Positions 9,990-19,974 of a stretch of DNA of 64,000 nt are shown one piece after another. The position numbers and the translations under genes were made by a program. Every line of letters starts with the position of its first letter. The first letter of the stretch is position 1. Source of the stretch: Micrasema longulum (Eukaryota; Arthropoda; Insecta; Trichoptera; Brachycentridae); contig JAGVSM010003771.1 of NCBI GenBank assembly GCA_022494885.1, positions 124,001-188,000 of the forward strand, in the 5' to 3' direction. The notes beneath the pieces were generated by a model that did no database searches, was not told the DNA's origin, and was given only the letters and a program-made list of their open reading frames with translations.

Positions 9990-10764
9990 ATAGAATTAAG
10001 AATAGTCCAGAAGGAGCGTAGAATCATAGTTGAATACATCGGACTATGTCCGAAAATCCCCCCACTATGCCCCATTCGCGATGTCGTGTAATGTTGCACG
10101 ATAGGAACAAATATAATCATAACACAAATGTAAGGTAAAAAAAAAAAGGAAATTGTTATTTTATTGTGCATGCGGAAATATTGATTGACACAACAGAGTA
10201 GATAAGTAGAGGGAATTTAATAAGAGTAATTGAATTAATGAACTGTGAACTTAAAATACAAAACAAATTTTGTTTTACATAAAACGGAAATTTTTATATC
10301 ATGTTGAATAATATTTGTTTTAAAGATAATGTCGGTCAAATGTCCACCACAGAGTTGCTTAATCCGAGATCCAATTTTCATAAGTTCTTTTATTAGATGA
10401 GCAAATAAGCGTAAAAAAATTTACTACCCTGGCAATACTAACGAAAAGTCAATTTCGATTTCTTCGACAATCTGGCAGATGGAAAAATAATTCAACTTTA
10501 AATTAATGTATTTGCTACTTCTACGTTCATTTTCTAATTACACATGAAATGTTATCTTCTCCTGTTTTTTTTAAGATCCTAGCAGTATTTCTACACTTTA
10601 AAAGGACACAACACGGCAGTGTTGAATTCAAATCAGGAGTTGCGTACTGAGCGACGTCTACAAAGAAACTAATGGGTCAAAACGTAAAACTACTTATTTA
10701 TGAGTAGTTAAGTCACCTTCTGTTTGACGTTCGTATGCGGTTTCTGGACTATTCTTAATTCTAT
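9990..10764. mobile_element. Candidate TIR DNA transposon, 775 bp, nested in a LINE
   Basis: The 23-bp segment 9990-10012 is the exact inverse complement of 10742-10764 (core AATTAAGAATAGTCCAG). The interior has no transposase frame, so it would be non-autonomous. The left half (9990-10362) recurs at 50339-50743, with the same terminal repeat at 50721-50743. The right half (about 10600-10725) recurs at 51466-51590. A TA dinucleotide could be the target duplication but this is not certain. The flanks are the two parts of one LINE tail. Confidence 0.6.
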
Positions 10765-11048
10765 GGAATTACCTCAAGAGATCAAAGAAATAGAAGGATA
10801 AAAATCAACAGATGGAAGAATTGAAGAAATATGGATGTTCAAACATAGGCAAAATGGTGAATGTTACACAGTGTGTAAAGTAGCCATTTAAACCAGCCAA
10901 TGACAGGTCATAAGCCCTTTAAATGCCTTGACTTCCATATTCCCTTATTTAAGGTATTCTCCATCCCTGTTGTAATTTGTTAAATAGAAGGAATTGAATT
11001 ATTTAAAATTCATTTGAAAAAATATGTTCTTGAGAAATTTTTATAAAA
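10765..11048 (+). mobile_element. LINE ORF2 C-terminus split by an FB insertion
   Basis: The frame ELPQEIKEIEG runs to 10798. After the FB element and its duplicated target the same frame continues as IELFKIHLKKYVLEKFL and stops at about 11045. This is the classic LINE ending: an 'L-P-x-E-I-K' segment, then a short linker and an amphipathic Lys-rich tail. It continues the LINE at 9571-9989. Confidence 0.7.
10799..10981 (-). repeat. Foldback repeat FB with 11-bp target duplication
   Basis: AAATAGAAGGA occurs at 10788-10798 and again at 10982-10992, directly flanking the element. The element is one arm only: CAACAGATGGAAGAATTGA, GTGTGTAAAGTAGCC, CCAGCCAATGACAGGTCATA and CCCTGTTGTAATTTGTT at its end. 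Removing it and one duplicate restores the LINE reading frame exactly. It has no coding capacity. Confidence 0.75.
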
Positions 11049-11631
11049 ATTAGTAATGTTAATAAAAGTTTATATTAGTTCTCATGTTGTTATAAACTAA
11101 CTTCAAAAAGCAAAAATGAATAATACAATAATAATAATAATTAACTGAATTTAAAAAAAAAAATGTTTTTTTTAAGCCTAGTACACACTCAACATCGATT
11201 TATACGCGATAGCAAACGTAATTTGTTACATTTTTAAAAATATATTTTATATTGCCAATTACTTAAATCACAAAAGAATCTGCTTTATCATTTACTTCAC
11301 ATACTTGTATAGATGATTCATTATTCCAATTTTATTTTTGATGCCCCATAACATTTTCAATAAATCAAGTACAATTGTAACAATATTTCGAAAAGTCCGC
11401 TACTGTTTTATTTTCAAATAAGCTTAAGATGGAAATTTTGATAAAAATATAAGTACCTATGCAAATACTTATTTCCAAATGAAAAAACGGATTGGAATCT
11501 CAATCGATGAAACAAATACAACTCAAAACTATAACTGTGTGATTTTTTGTTCAAACATAATATAATTTAAGCATACCCACAAAAACACACCGACGCGCTT
11601 CGCTAGAAAATATATTTAAATATTTATTTAA
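11049..11631. other. Unassigned AT-rich sequence
   Basis: The first part may be the 3' untranslated region of the preceding LINE. No further signal is seen. Confidence 0.4.
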
Positions 11632-11962
11632 GGTAATTTATAGAGTGCGATTTTTATGAAAACTACCTCAAAAGTGCCGTAAAATAACCATCCCAACACG
11701 CCTTGCAGCTACAGGGCGCATATGGGGTTGGGATTCTAGTTCCCCATTTCCAACAAGGGTAAATTTTAATCATTAAATAAGAGCTAGATTACAGCCCGTC
11801 TTGCAGCTACATAGCGCACTAATGTTTAGAAATGTATCCCTTATTTACACAGCGACAAAAAAAAATAAGAAATGTTTTTAATTTATAAATAATAATTTAC
11901 ATAATATGTAATCTAGATTCCATTTCCTGCAGCTACAAAGCGCATGGTTGGTTAAAAAACCT
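11632..11962 (+). repeat. Interspersed array with CTTGCAGCTACA boxes (copy 1)
   Basis: A leader (ATAGAGTGCG, then ACTACCTCAAAAGTGCCG) is followed by three boxes of the type CTTGCAGCTACA-x-GCGCA at about 11700, 11801 and 11926, spaced 100-125 bp. Related text follows each box. The larger copy is 39487-40045. No TIR or coding frame is visible. Confidence 0.55.
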
Positions 11963-11994
11963 CAACTGAAAAGGTAAATCCAGTCGAGATAAGT

Positions 11995-12032
11995 CCGCCT
12001 CGTTTTAAAGTGGTTGACGCGTTTGCCTACCA
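11995..12032 (+). mobile_element. SINE-G head fragment
   Basis: CCGCCTCGTTTTAAAGTGGT then GACGCGTTTGCCTACCAT matches the tRNA-Gly-like A box and anticodon arm of SINE-G. It is cut off by a T-run. Confidence 0.5.
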
Positions 12033-12361
12033 TTTTTTTTAAGATCAGGGATAAATTTTTGACAAGGAAAATTTAAAATGTTTATTTTCAAAGTTTTGTC
12101 AAATATCAAATTTTGTTATTCCTGTACAAGCAACTGAAGTGTAGGAGTTGTCACTACTTTCATGTAACATGATTGAATTGGTGATCGAAATACGCTTTAT
12201 TTGGTTTCTCAATGCAGTGCCTTTAGTATCACTTGGTTTGGAAAGAGAAAAAGCGAAGTCAATTTATTTAATTAATTCAATTAAAAATAATACGAGTGGT
12301 ATAAAAAAAAATCTAATAATTCAATAAAAAAAAAAAAATATTGCAACCGAAGAAATTTATT
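12033..12361. other. Unassigned AT-rich sequence
   Basis: Nothing recognised. Confidence 0.45.
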
Positions 12362-12761
12362 TTTGAGAAGAGAATAATAAAGTCTAGGCATTTAAAAGGC
12401 TTATGACCTATTATTGTCAGGTTTCAGTCGGCATTTTACACATTGTGTAACATTCACCATTTTACCTATGTTTAAATATCCACATCTGTTGACTTTTGTA
12501 AAATTGAAAAGCTGTATCTTCAACTGTTGTTAAGAGATTCATTTGATCGAGTTAATTCACATGCTTAGACTAGGCAACGCGTGAAAACATTTTTTTTTTT
12601 TTTTAATACTTCTTGGACCAGCTGGTTTTATTACAACATTTCGTTACACAGTGTGTACAGTGGCCTCTTTAACCAGCCAATGATAGGTCATAAGCTCTGT
12701 GGATGCCTAGACTTCTACGTTCTCTTTTCTAAAATGTTCTTCATCTCTGTTGTAATATTTT
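12362..12761. repeat. Foldback repeat FB, long copy fused to hammerhead-like block
   Basis: Left arm: AGTCTAGGCATTTAAAAGGC. Centre: CTAGGCAACGCG and CTTCTTGGACCAGCTGGTTT. Right arm: CAGCCAATGATAGGTCATAA and CATCTCTGTTGTAATATTTT. The right end passes through a linker (AAAAATACTACTTTACCAC) into the minus-strand motif at 12788. This mirrors the order at 6001-6592. Confidence 0.7.
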
Positions 12762-12787
12762 AATAAAAATACTACTTTACCACTTAT

Positions 12788-12836
12788 CCATTTGACAAAT
12801 TAAAGTTTCATCTTTTAATGAGCATCTTCAGACTGG
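12788..12836 (-). ncRNA. Hammerhead-ribozyme-like motif joined to FB
   Basis: The minus strand reads CCAGT, CTGAAGA, a loop, GATGAAAC, then a TTTGTC box near the 3' side. The core boxes are intact but stem II is weak. Its pairing with the copy at 6001 shows the motif and FB travel together. Confidence 0.4.
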
Positions 12837-12984
12837 TAATATTATGCATATAAAGGGTAATTTATACAAAACTTAATATAATCTTATTTTTTATTCTGCT
12901 GAACCAATTTACATACTGGATGTTTAAACTTAGGCAAAATGGTGAAAAAATTCATTTTTTTTCAGTTTTTCTTTTGTTGCATAA

Positions 12985-13790
12985 AAATTAATCTTAATGA
13001 CTCCTTGTGAGGAAATTGTACAATCTTTATTAGAATATGGTATTGTTGGATGGACTGGTGCATATGCCAATACAATACAATAAACCCTCTTAAAATAGTA
13101 AAAAGATTAATTATTAAAGTAATTTTAAAGAAACTCTTAACATTCAATACGGAAATTCTATATAAGTTATTTAAAGTTCATACAGTAGACACTTTTCATA
13201 AAATAAACTCTATTTGACTTATTCTTTTTATTGAATATAAAGAAGGAAAAATAAAAGAAATTGAGATGAATAAGTCACTCCGATACCAAATTTTATTAAA
13301 ATCCCTAAATTCCACACAAGTCATGGTCAAAATAGCTTTGTCCCCAAAGCTGTCAAAAATTACAATAATCTTCCCAATGAACTAAAAACTATCAAAATTA
13401 ATATTTTTATAAATAAATTCAAAGTAAATTTGAAGAAATTTTTTGAACAAGTGTAAAAACTGCATTCAATTTTAATTAGTTTTAATGGATTATTATTTTT
13501 GGTTTTTCCTTTTAAAAACTATGTACATGTACTCGTACATCTTAAAAATGATATAAATTCTAAAAAATAAATAAAGATAACAGTGTCAGTCACACCAAGC
13601 ACAAGAGCTAGTCTCATTTTTTGAAAAGTTACAGTTATAAAATTTACTAGATGCATAACAGTAGATTTGTATTGAATAAAAAAAAACATGAGCAATTTAT
13701 GAAAAAAACTCAGCCCATCCTGAAATATTTGGACAAACTCAAAACATTCTCAAATTATAAAAATATTTGTAAAATAAATTCAAAGATATA
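12985..13790 (+). mobile_element. LINE C-terminus plus 3' untranslated region
   Basis: Several frames must be joined. Recognisable pieces are KRLIIKVILKK, NTEILYKLFKVHTVD and, at the end, NYNNLPNELKTIKINIFINK then KVNLKKFFEQV and a stop at about 13456. The last 330 bp are untranslated and recur at 54815-55075 (AGCACAAGAGCTAGTCTC, then TTTACTAGATG). The sister coding end is at 54655-54815. This is a decayed 5'-truncated retroelement. Confidence 0.65.
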
Positions 13791-14367
13791 AAATTTGTAA
13801 ATATATGTTCCGGGTATTAATTTTAATATCATTTAATCGGACTATTGTTACAAATAATAAAAAAGGGAAAAAATGAATATATTTATTTTATGATTATATT
13901 ATTATTCAAATTGTGATAAGTTATCAATTTAGCGTTTCCAAATAACATTGTCGATACAATAAACAATTTTTTGCAACTTTTGCATGTATTATCATTAAAT
14001 TAATAAATGATTCAAACGTCTGCAAGGAATTAAATAACATGTTGCAAAAAAATAATTAAAAGTACCTACCGTAAGATGTTTAATTCCCCGGAAAAAGTCA
14101 TTGCATTTTTTTGTTCGTTTATATCATGAAGCGAAAAAACTTTATGAAATGTTTATGGTGCAATAAAAATTATAAAAAACAAAAAAAAACAATTAGCTTA
14201 TTTTAACGAGTGTAAAACTTTAATAAAAAAAACAAATATCACGAGATGAAAAAATTAACACCTTAATCGTCAGCCGAAGTGGTCCATAGGTAGAAGGAAA
14301 CACATCAAAAACTGTGAACAAACTTGTCATGAATTTTCACAATAATTAATTAACAAACACTTTTCCA
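13791..14367. other. Unassigned AT-rich sequence
   Basis: No repeat copy elsewhere in the window was noticed. It lies just before the CpG-dense block and could be unique DNA. Confidence 0.4.
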
Positions 14368-14500
14368 ACGAAAGAAAACGCGACGCACGCCCGTTTCGCC
14401 CGGCAGACGCCGATTAACTGTCTGCGAAAATTCGAATACCCGAACGCCAACGGCTACGCGAGGACGAAAAACCGTGCCGCGGGCAAAAAGCAACTACGAG
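14368..14500. promoter_or_regulatory. CpG-dense block, candidate promoter or 5' exon
   Basis: About 135 bp contain more than 20 CpG dinucleotides (for example ACGCGACGCACGCCCG and GGCTACGCGAGGACG), against a surrounding background with very few. I saw no second copy in the window, no open frame of interest and no TATA or splice signal that decides a direction. CpG-rich unmethylated promoters or first exons are one explanation; a GC-rich transposon piece is another. Confidence 0.25.
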
Positions 14501-15004
14501 TAAAAAGGAAACGCATAAATCCATATTTAAAATTACAGTGCATGATGCTGTTTCGAATATTTTACAATAGATTACCTACTAGCTCGTTACTTACAGGTTT
14601 TTGAGCAAAGATACCTTTAGTAATAATTCGAAGTTTTGAATGTAAGTTTTCTTCGGTTTTAGCGTAAATTTAGTTAATACCAATATTTTAGCAACACCTT
14701 ATTAGAAAAACTTTTAATCGAATAAAACAAAATGAGTTGACGGTTTCGTATTTTGCATCACTTTATTTCACATTTTATCCATTGGTGCATAAAGCACTTC
14801 TTTACGTAATAAAGTTAGCTAAATTCATGTAACACATAGCCCTCCCCCCCCTTCCTAAACCCTCACCATATCGATACATATTAAAAACATAATTTTAGTG
14901 CATGTTCGGACATGGTGGTGTTTGCATCCCGTTTTACTCTGCATGTAATTTATGTATTTTTTCGTAAATACTATGTATACACTATTGTGACGGTAAAGCT
15001 GACC
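14501..15004. other. Unassigned AT-rich sequence
   Basis: No gene is seen. A C-run near 14841 is the only compositional oddity. Confidence 0.4.
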
Positions 15005-15440
15005 GCGTATTTTAGTATTTTGTAATTTTATAATTTTTTTATTCAGATAAAAAATATGAATACAATATTACTATTTCATACAATTTTTACATTAATTAAA
15101 TACATATATTTGCATTGACGTTTCCCATTACGTAAAAGAAAAAATAATTCTTGTGAACATACGTCCTACAGTAGTTTATTTATTTTATTTTAATTATTAA
15201 TATGTTCAGGATAATCTATGAAAAATCACAAAAAAATAAATGTAGGAACTGTGTTTTAATCAGTTCTACATAAATAAAAATTAAAAATGTAACGTTTTAC
15301 TTCTTTCTTAAATAAGTTATTTTCCTGACTTGTATTTTTTATTTTCTTTGTTCATTTTATTAAAGAAAAATATTCCTCTGTAAGTATAATGATGTTGTGC
15401 TGTAGTTGTTTTTAATTTAGGAATTAAGATATTACCACCG
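15005..15440 (-). mobile_element. LINE 3' end (same family as 26246-26950)
   Basis: The minus strand starts with the coding end corresponding to TTAQHHYL (CAGCACAACATCATTATACT around 15400) and continues through the 3' untranslated region, including GACGTTTCCCATTACGTAAA (plus strand, 15118). It aligns over more than 400 bp with 26540-26950 in the opposite orientation. A third copy of the untranslated part is at 32745-33010. Confidence 0.65.
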
Positions 15441-15479
15441 GTTCTAGGTCCCGTACTTACGTTTTTTGCATAAGTAGTG

Positions 15480-15524
15480 AGTGTCCTGACAAAGAGACAG
15501 GGACGTCTCGAAACCAGTAGACAT
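15480..15524 (+). ncRNA. Hammerhead-ribozyme-like motif
   Basis: GTGTC pairs with GACAT (outer helix). Core CTGACAA, one extra A, stem II GAGAC/GTCTC with loop AGGGAC, then GAAAC, CA and GTA before the outer helix. The first box has A for G in CTGANGA. All three helices can be drawn. It resembles Penelope-type hammerheads, whose inner helix III is very short. Confidence 0.5.
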
Positions 15525-16150
15525 AAAAGTAGGTTTGTCGTATTCTTATATTTACTAACATTAATACAATTCTTTTATTTTATTAGGTATTTTAAAATAC
15601 GTTATTATTGTTGATCGAGATACCTACGTGAACAAAAAGTGGATTTTTTACACTTTTTACCCGTTGACGTATACAAAATAGGCACACACGTTTTATCGTT
15701 ATTAGTTAGATCTCAAATTTAAAAATATTGCGTTGCGCTCAAAAATTTTAAAAAATAAAGCATATCATGATAAACAACAAGCAAACATTGAAGAACTATT
15801 AATAAATTATTATAATATCATCCTTTTTTTGAAAACAGAATCAACATAATTATTTTGAGACCCTGAAACATTATTAACCAAACAATATTCCTTACATACT
15901 ATTTTAATTGGTTTAACATCCTCATTTGAATGTACATAGAAAATAGGTACTACTGACATGTGACATTACAACAATAACCAACGAACCAAAAATTAATCGA
16001 ATTATGAATATTCAAAATTCTATTTATTTATACTAACGTATACAATATACTTAATGTGCCGATGTGAATATGATATTGTGCGTGTAAGATTTATAAACAT
16101 AATGTGTATCTTATATTTTATTACTTTTTAAATATGTTATTCAATTCGTA
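15525..16150. other. Unassigned AT-rich sequence
   Basis: No gene is seen. The first part probably belongs to the element that carries the motif at 15480, since ATTCTTATATTTAC-like text follows other motif copies. Confidence 0.35.
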
Positions 16151-16490
16151 CAAATTACAAAAGAGTTGAATAGCATTTTCGAGAATTGAATATAGAAGTC
16201 TAGGGCTTATGGCCTGTCATTGGCTGGTTTAAGTGGTCACTTTACACATTGTGTAACATTCACCATTCTGCCGATGTTTGAACATTCAAATTTCTCAAAT
16301 TTTTTCCCTTTGTTGTTTTTTGTGAAGTTAAAGAGGTGAAACCTATTGATGCGAGCAAATAACATTTGAATAAATAATTTAACCTGCGTGCTCGGTAACA
16401 CCTTAAAATATTTTTATTTTTTTATACCTCTTGGACAAATTGGAAATATCAACAATATTTTGAGTGTGTTCAAATTTTTAATTAATTAAT
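16151..16490. repeat. Foldback repeat FB
   Basis: Boxes GAAGTCTAGGGCTTATGG, CTGTCATTGGCTGGTTTAAG, CACATTGTGTAACATTCACC and GAAGTTAAAGAGG are present. The far end reads ATCAACAATATTTTGAGTG, the family terminus. Confidence 0.65.
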
Positions 16491-16554
16491 TCTTGAAGGA
16501 AAAAATTGAGGAATTATTTCCATTCATGTGATGGAATTAATATATTTGTAATAT

Positions 16555-16697
16555 TAATATTTTAATTTTGGGCCGTTTTTAACAAGTTGAAATTAACTCA
16601 CGATTAGAAAACGAGAATCAAGTCGGGGTTGAGTGGGATTCGACCCTCGGACCCATGATCCGTGAGTCCGCACCAATACCCACCGGCCTAGAACCAA
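16555..16697 (-). mobile_element. SINE-5 (tRNA-like head)
   Basis: The minus strand has a B box (reverse of GGATTCGA) and ACGGATCATGGG-like text. The plus strand shows GGGCCGTTTTTAACAAG, GTCGGGGTTGAGTGGG and GATCCGTGAGTCC. Three other copies are at 38395, 48362 and 51937. Confidence 0.55.
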
Positions 16698-17463
16698 ATC
16701 CTTTATTTTTTAATAAATATTTTTAATGCAGTATATAAAAAAACTTACTTACTGAGATAGACGCTCGTGTCAAATGCGTTGTTAATCGTTTTCTGATTAT
16801 GTCACTATGGTTGCATCGTCTGCGTAGCATGTGATGTTAACGATTTTATCTCCCTAAGTCCAAGATTTGCCTCTTTCTCTATTCTTGAAACCATTTTAAT
16901 TTGGTTCGTTTAAAGAAAAGTTTTTTGGATTATATTTTGTTGGAATATATTTAGTTATAAAGATGTTAAACTTACTTCGTTTGTTGATCTGAATATGAAC
17001 TTTAATAGATAATATAAGTATATCCTTAGATTCTTATTGAGCTGTAGTAAACCCTGGGAATATAATTCATTTAAATAATATGATCAATTGAAAAAAATCT
17101 TTAAAAAAAAATGTTGATAATATGAAGTTCATCATTAAAATTGGAATAGCAACATGATTTAATTATAATTCACAAATCAGTTTTAAATTATTCTCATATC
17201 TATATTGAAGAATAAATCATATTATATTATTGACACAGCTGTGAAACGAACTCAGCTTCTAAAGAATGTAAAAATGCATACTAATTACTGCTTTGTGAAG
17301 AAACGCGTGTACTTTTTTTATATTTTTGTTAAAATACTTATTTCTGTTTTTTATTTTTTCTGACAAACGCTATAAAAATAATTGAATTTTTAAAATATCT
17401 GCATATTTATTGAAGCAGTTCTTCGATAGACTTCTATTATGAAATTAACAAAAATCTGATGCA
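16698..17463. other. Unassigned AT-rich sequence
   Basis: Nothing recognised. Confidence 0.45.
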
Positions 17464-17706
17464 TTCATCACCACGCCCTTTAAGTACCTAATGGTACATA
17501 GGGCACTGCATTGGTACACCAATCGCAGCGTATCTAGAATATTTTTGTAACATGAAGGTAAAATGATCAGTCTTACGCTTCAGGTACCAGTCCAGGAACT
17601 TTGAAATATTCAAGTGTGAAAACATTTGTTCAAATAAATATTTCATTTCAACCATGTAAGGAATTGAACCCGCGACCTCTTAAATGGTAGGCTAACACCG
17701 TGAGGC
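17464..17706 (-). mobile_element. SINE-G, near full-length copy
   Basis: Plus-strand order is CACCACGCCCTTTAAGTACC, ATGGTACATAGGGCACTGCA, GCAGCGTATCT, GATCAGTCTTACGCTTCAGG, GAACCCGCGACCTCTTAAAT and AACACCGTGAGGCCG. This is the complete reverse of tRNA-Gly-like head, body and GAT-type tail, about 240 bp. It defines the element length for this family. Confidence 0.75.
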
Positions 17707-17756
17707 CGACAAATATTAAGATTAACACCTCAAAACTTCGGAAATCCATTTAACTT

Positions 17757-17983
17757 TGTATTTTTTTTTTTTTTAAAGGAATAACCCGCTAAGCCTCTAT
17801 TTTGAGGCTTGTCAGCAGGTGGGATAGAGGGGATATGGAAGGAGGTAATGAAAAATACACCACAACACCCAGACCAATTGAGAAAAAATCTTTTTTGGAT
17901 TTTTTTCTTGCAACTGGTGAGAGTCGAACCCGCGACGCCAGTTTGACAGATAGCCGTCTAACCAACTGAGCCACGGCGCCTGT
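17757..17983 (-). mobile_element. SINE-3, near full-length copy
   Basis: The minus strand begins AGGCGCCGTGGCTCAGTTGG, has a tRNA-like B box (GGGTTCGAC), then a poly-A-rich middle and a body with CTGACAAGCCTC and GCGGGTTATTCC. A T-run at 17761-17774 is its 3' poly-A. Its anticodon-like loop is CTGTCAA. Loops differ between copies, so the source tRNA is uncertain. Confidence 0.7.
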
Positions 17984-18323
17984 TATGAGTCTTGGTAAAT
18001 TATAAAACGTTTAAGTTTGTTAATGAAAATTTTAATGGAAGTTAATTGTAATTTATTATTGTAATAAAATACGAATGATACTTTAATCCACTTAAATCCA
18101 CAACAATCACACTCACGAAGGATGGTACACTTAAAATAAAAATAATATTTACACAATACTTAAACTCATTAAAAAAGCATTATATCAACTCATTAGTTAA
18201 CCCGAAAAAAAATTGTCAATGATCTTAAGATAAAAATAATGTTATTTATTTGCTTCGTACAATTTTGAATTCTCTATTTTTATCTCTGTTTTGTATAAAT
18301 ACACTGAACCTTTTATCAAGATA

Positions 18324-18366
18324 CCAGTCTCGAAGATGTCGCGAAAGCGATAAAACCGGTCACTGG
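18324..18366 (+). ncRNA. Hammerhead-ribozyme-like motif, well-paired helices
   Basis: Outer helix CCAGT/ACTGG is perfect. The core box reads CTCGAAGA, with one extra C against CTGAAGA. Stem II GTCGC/GCGAT is capped by GAAA. Then comes AAAAC (consensus GAAAC), CG, and GTC as the expected cleavage triplet. Helices are conserved while core bases are damaged, so this is a decayed copy. Another motif faces it at 18638 on the minus strand. Confidence 0.5.
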
Positions 18367-18637
18367 ACATTCTAAATTTGTTGATTGAAGTATCACTCGT
18401 CTTTTATTTTTATAATAAATTAATGTACACAGTTTACTTTCCTTTAGTATATAAATTTATAATATTGTTAACAAATTTCTAAAAATTCTTGGTTTTATCA
18501 ATAAAATGAGGATGGACTTGAAAAATATAAATACTATCAAAACATAAAGTTTATATATGAAGCACTAACTTTGTGGTTATTCATTATAATAAAATAAATA
18601 AAACAACTTTGTTTTTATCCACTAATTTCTATTTTTT

Positions 18638-18677
18638 ACCAACCGGTTTCAAAGCAAACGAGCTTCTTTGTCAAGGT
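18638..18677 (-). ncRNA. Hammerhead-ribozyme-like motif
   Basis: The minus strand reads ACC, TTGACAA, stem II GAAGC/GCTTT, then GAAACCGGTT and GGT. The ACC/GGT outer helix and the GAAAC box are kept. It lies head-to-head with 18324. Confidence 0.45.
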
Positions 18678-18729
18678 TTACGTAACTAATGAATTGATTG
18701 CTTTAAAAAAATCAGGCATCGCATTGTAT

Positions 18730-18862
18730 GTAGGTGAAATAATTCAATTAGACAAAATCCACCTGCATAAATAAAGGTTTCAGCTCTTTAACATCACCAA
18801 CATCAACTTATGAGAAAATGGAAGGAACAAAGGTGTTCAAGTACGGGCAAAAAAGTGAATGT
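18730..18862 (-). repeat. Foldback repeat FB fragment
   Basis: GGTGAAATAATTCAATTAGA, ATAAAGGTTTCAGCTCTTTA and GGTGTTCAAGTACGGGC match the inner part of the FB right arm. It ends where the LINE tail begins. Confidence 0.55.
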
Positions 18863-19303
18863 TGCATGTCCTGCCGGTAAAACAACTTTGTGACTACCAA
18901 TTGATTGTAGATTACTTTGTTGATCCGGAATATAAAAAAAGAGTTTCCCACACTCACAACACTAGATTAAAAACAAAGGGCTCCCTGTTTGTTCCCCGAA
19001 TTACAAATTACTTCGGAAAGCGAACATTAAATTGCGTTGTTCCAAGATTGTTCAATGATCTCCCATAAACCATCATTAACATTAAAGATCTTCAAATGAA
19101 AAAAAAAGAACTGAAGAAATATCTTCTTGATACTTTATAGTGCCTGTTTATAAATAAATTTGTAAAATATAAACAAATAAACGTAATATAAACCTGTCAT
19201 AAAAAAAAATTTGTCCGACCGAAAAGTCTTTAGACTTAGTGAGTAACAAATTCTTGTATGTATTTTTTTATTATAAAATAAACGCTGCTCTGCAGTACTG
19301 AAA
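18863..19303 (+). mobile_element. LINE C-terminus with 3' untranslated region
   Basis: The frame gives VSHTHNTRLKTKGSLFVPR, then NYFGKRTLNCVVPRLFNDLP, one in-frame stop, and DLQMKKKELKKYLLDTL with a final stop at 19140. This is the 'H-N-T-R ... F-G-x-R ... P-x-L-(F/Y)-N-x-L-P' signature of jockey/CR1-type ORF2 ends. Only one internal stop interrupts it, so it is less decayed than most. Untranslated sequence follows to a region repeated near 19644-19680. Confidence 0.75.
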
Positions 19304-19307
19304 CTGA

Positions 19308-19394
19308 AAAACCAGGCAATGACAGATCATAAGCCCTGTAGATGTCTGGACTTCTATACTACTCTTCTATATCTCAGTTAAAAATGTTGTAAGC
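19308..19394 (-). repeat. Foldback repeat FB fragment
   Basis: CAGGCAATGACAGATCATAA, GCCCTGTAGATGTCTGGAC and AAATGTTGTAAG correspond to the distal half of one FB arm. Confidence 0.5.
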
Positions 19395-19466
19395 TGAAAC
19401 TAAAATGGTAAGAGGAATCAATATATTTATAACATATGATTAAGTTTTTCAAATATTTTTTTGCAC

Positions 19467-19637
19467 CATAACAGGTCAGAGGCCCAATCACAATAGGAAA
19501 TTACAGAACGGAACACCTAGTAAAAAAAATCGAATTAAAAAAAAGTTTTTTTTTTGTTCTTATCGGGAGTCAAACTCGGAATCTTTCGTGAGTGAGTTGA
19601 GCATCGTTACCATTACGTAACGGAGTCCGCCAATATA
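19467..19637 (-). mobile_element. SINE-V (tRNA-Val-like head)
   Basis: Plus-strand order GCACCATAACAGGTCAGAGG, GAACACCTAG, GGGAGTCAAACTCGG and GTAACGGAGTCCGCC is the reverse of the intact copy at 35758-35944. Diverged. Confidence 0.6.
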
Positions 19638-19974
19638 ATTTATTTTATAAATAAATGCTTCTATGTGGCACCGAAACTGATTTTACTGAGATAGGTACAC
19701 TTGGCAATTCCACAATATTTTTTATGTATGTATACCAGCAGTAACGTATAATTGAACTTTTGACGTTTGCATGCCCATGAAGTACCGTAAATATTGACAG
19801 CTAAGTACAGGAAACAAATACCGTACTTCATTGTTGTAGGTACCGCAATAGTGATGTGCCGCCGGAGTTATTATTTACCGATTTCTTCACTATGGAGTGA
19901 TAATGTCGACATTATAATAAATATCAAATCATATTGTATGTGTCCATTATGAAAAGTTTGCATTCTCCTTTTCT

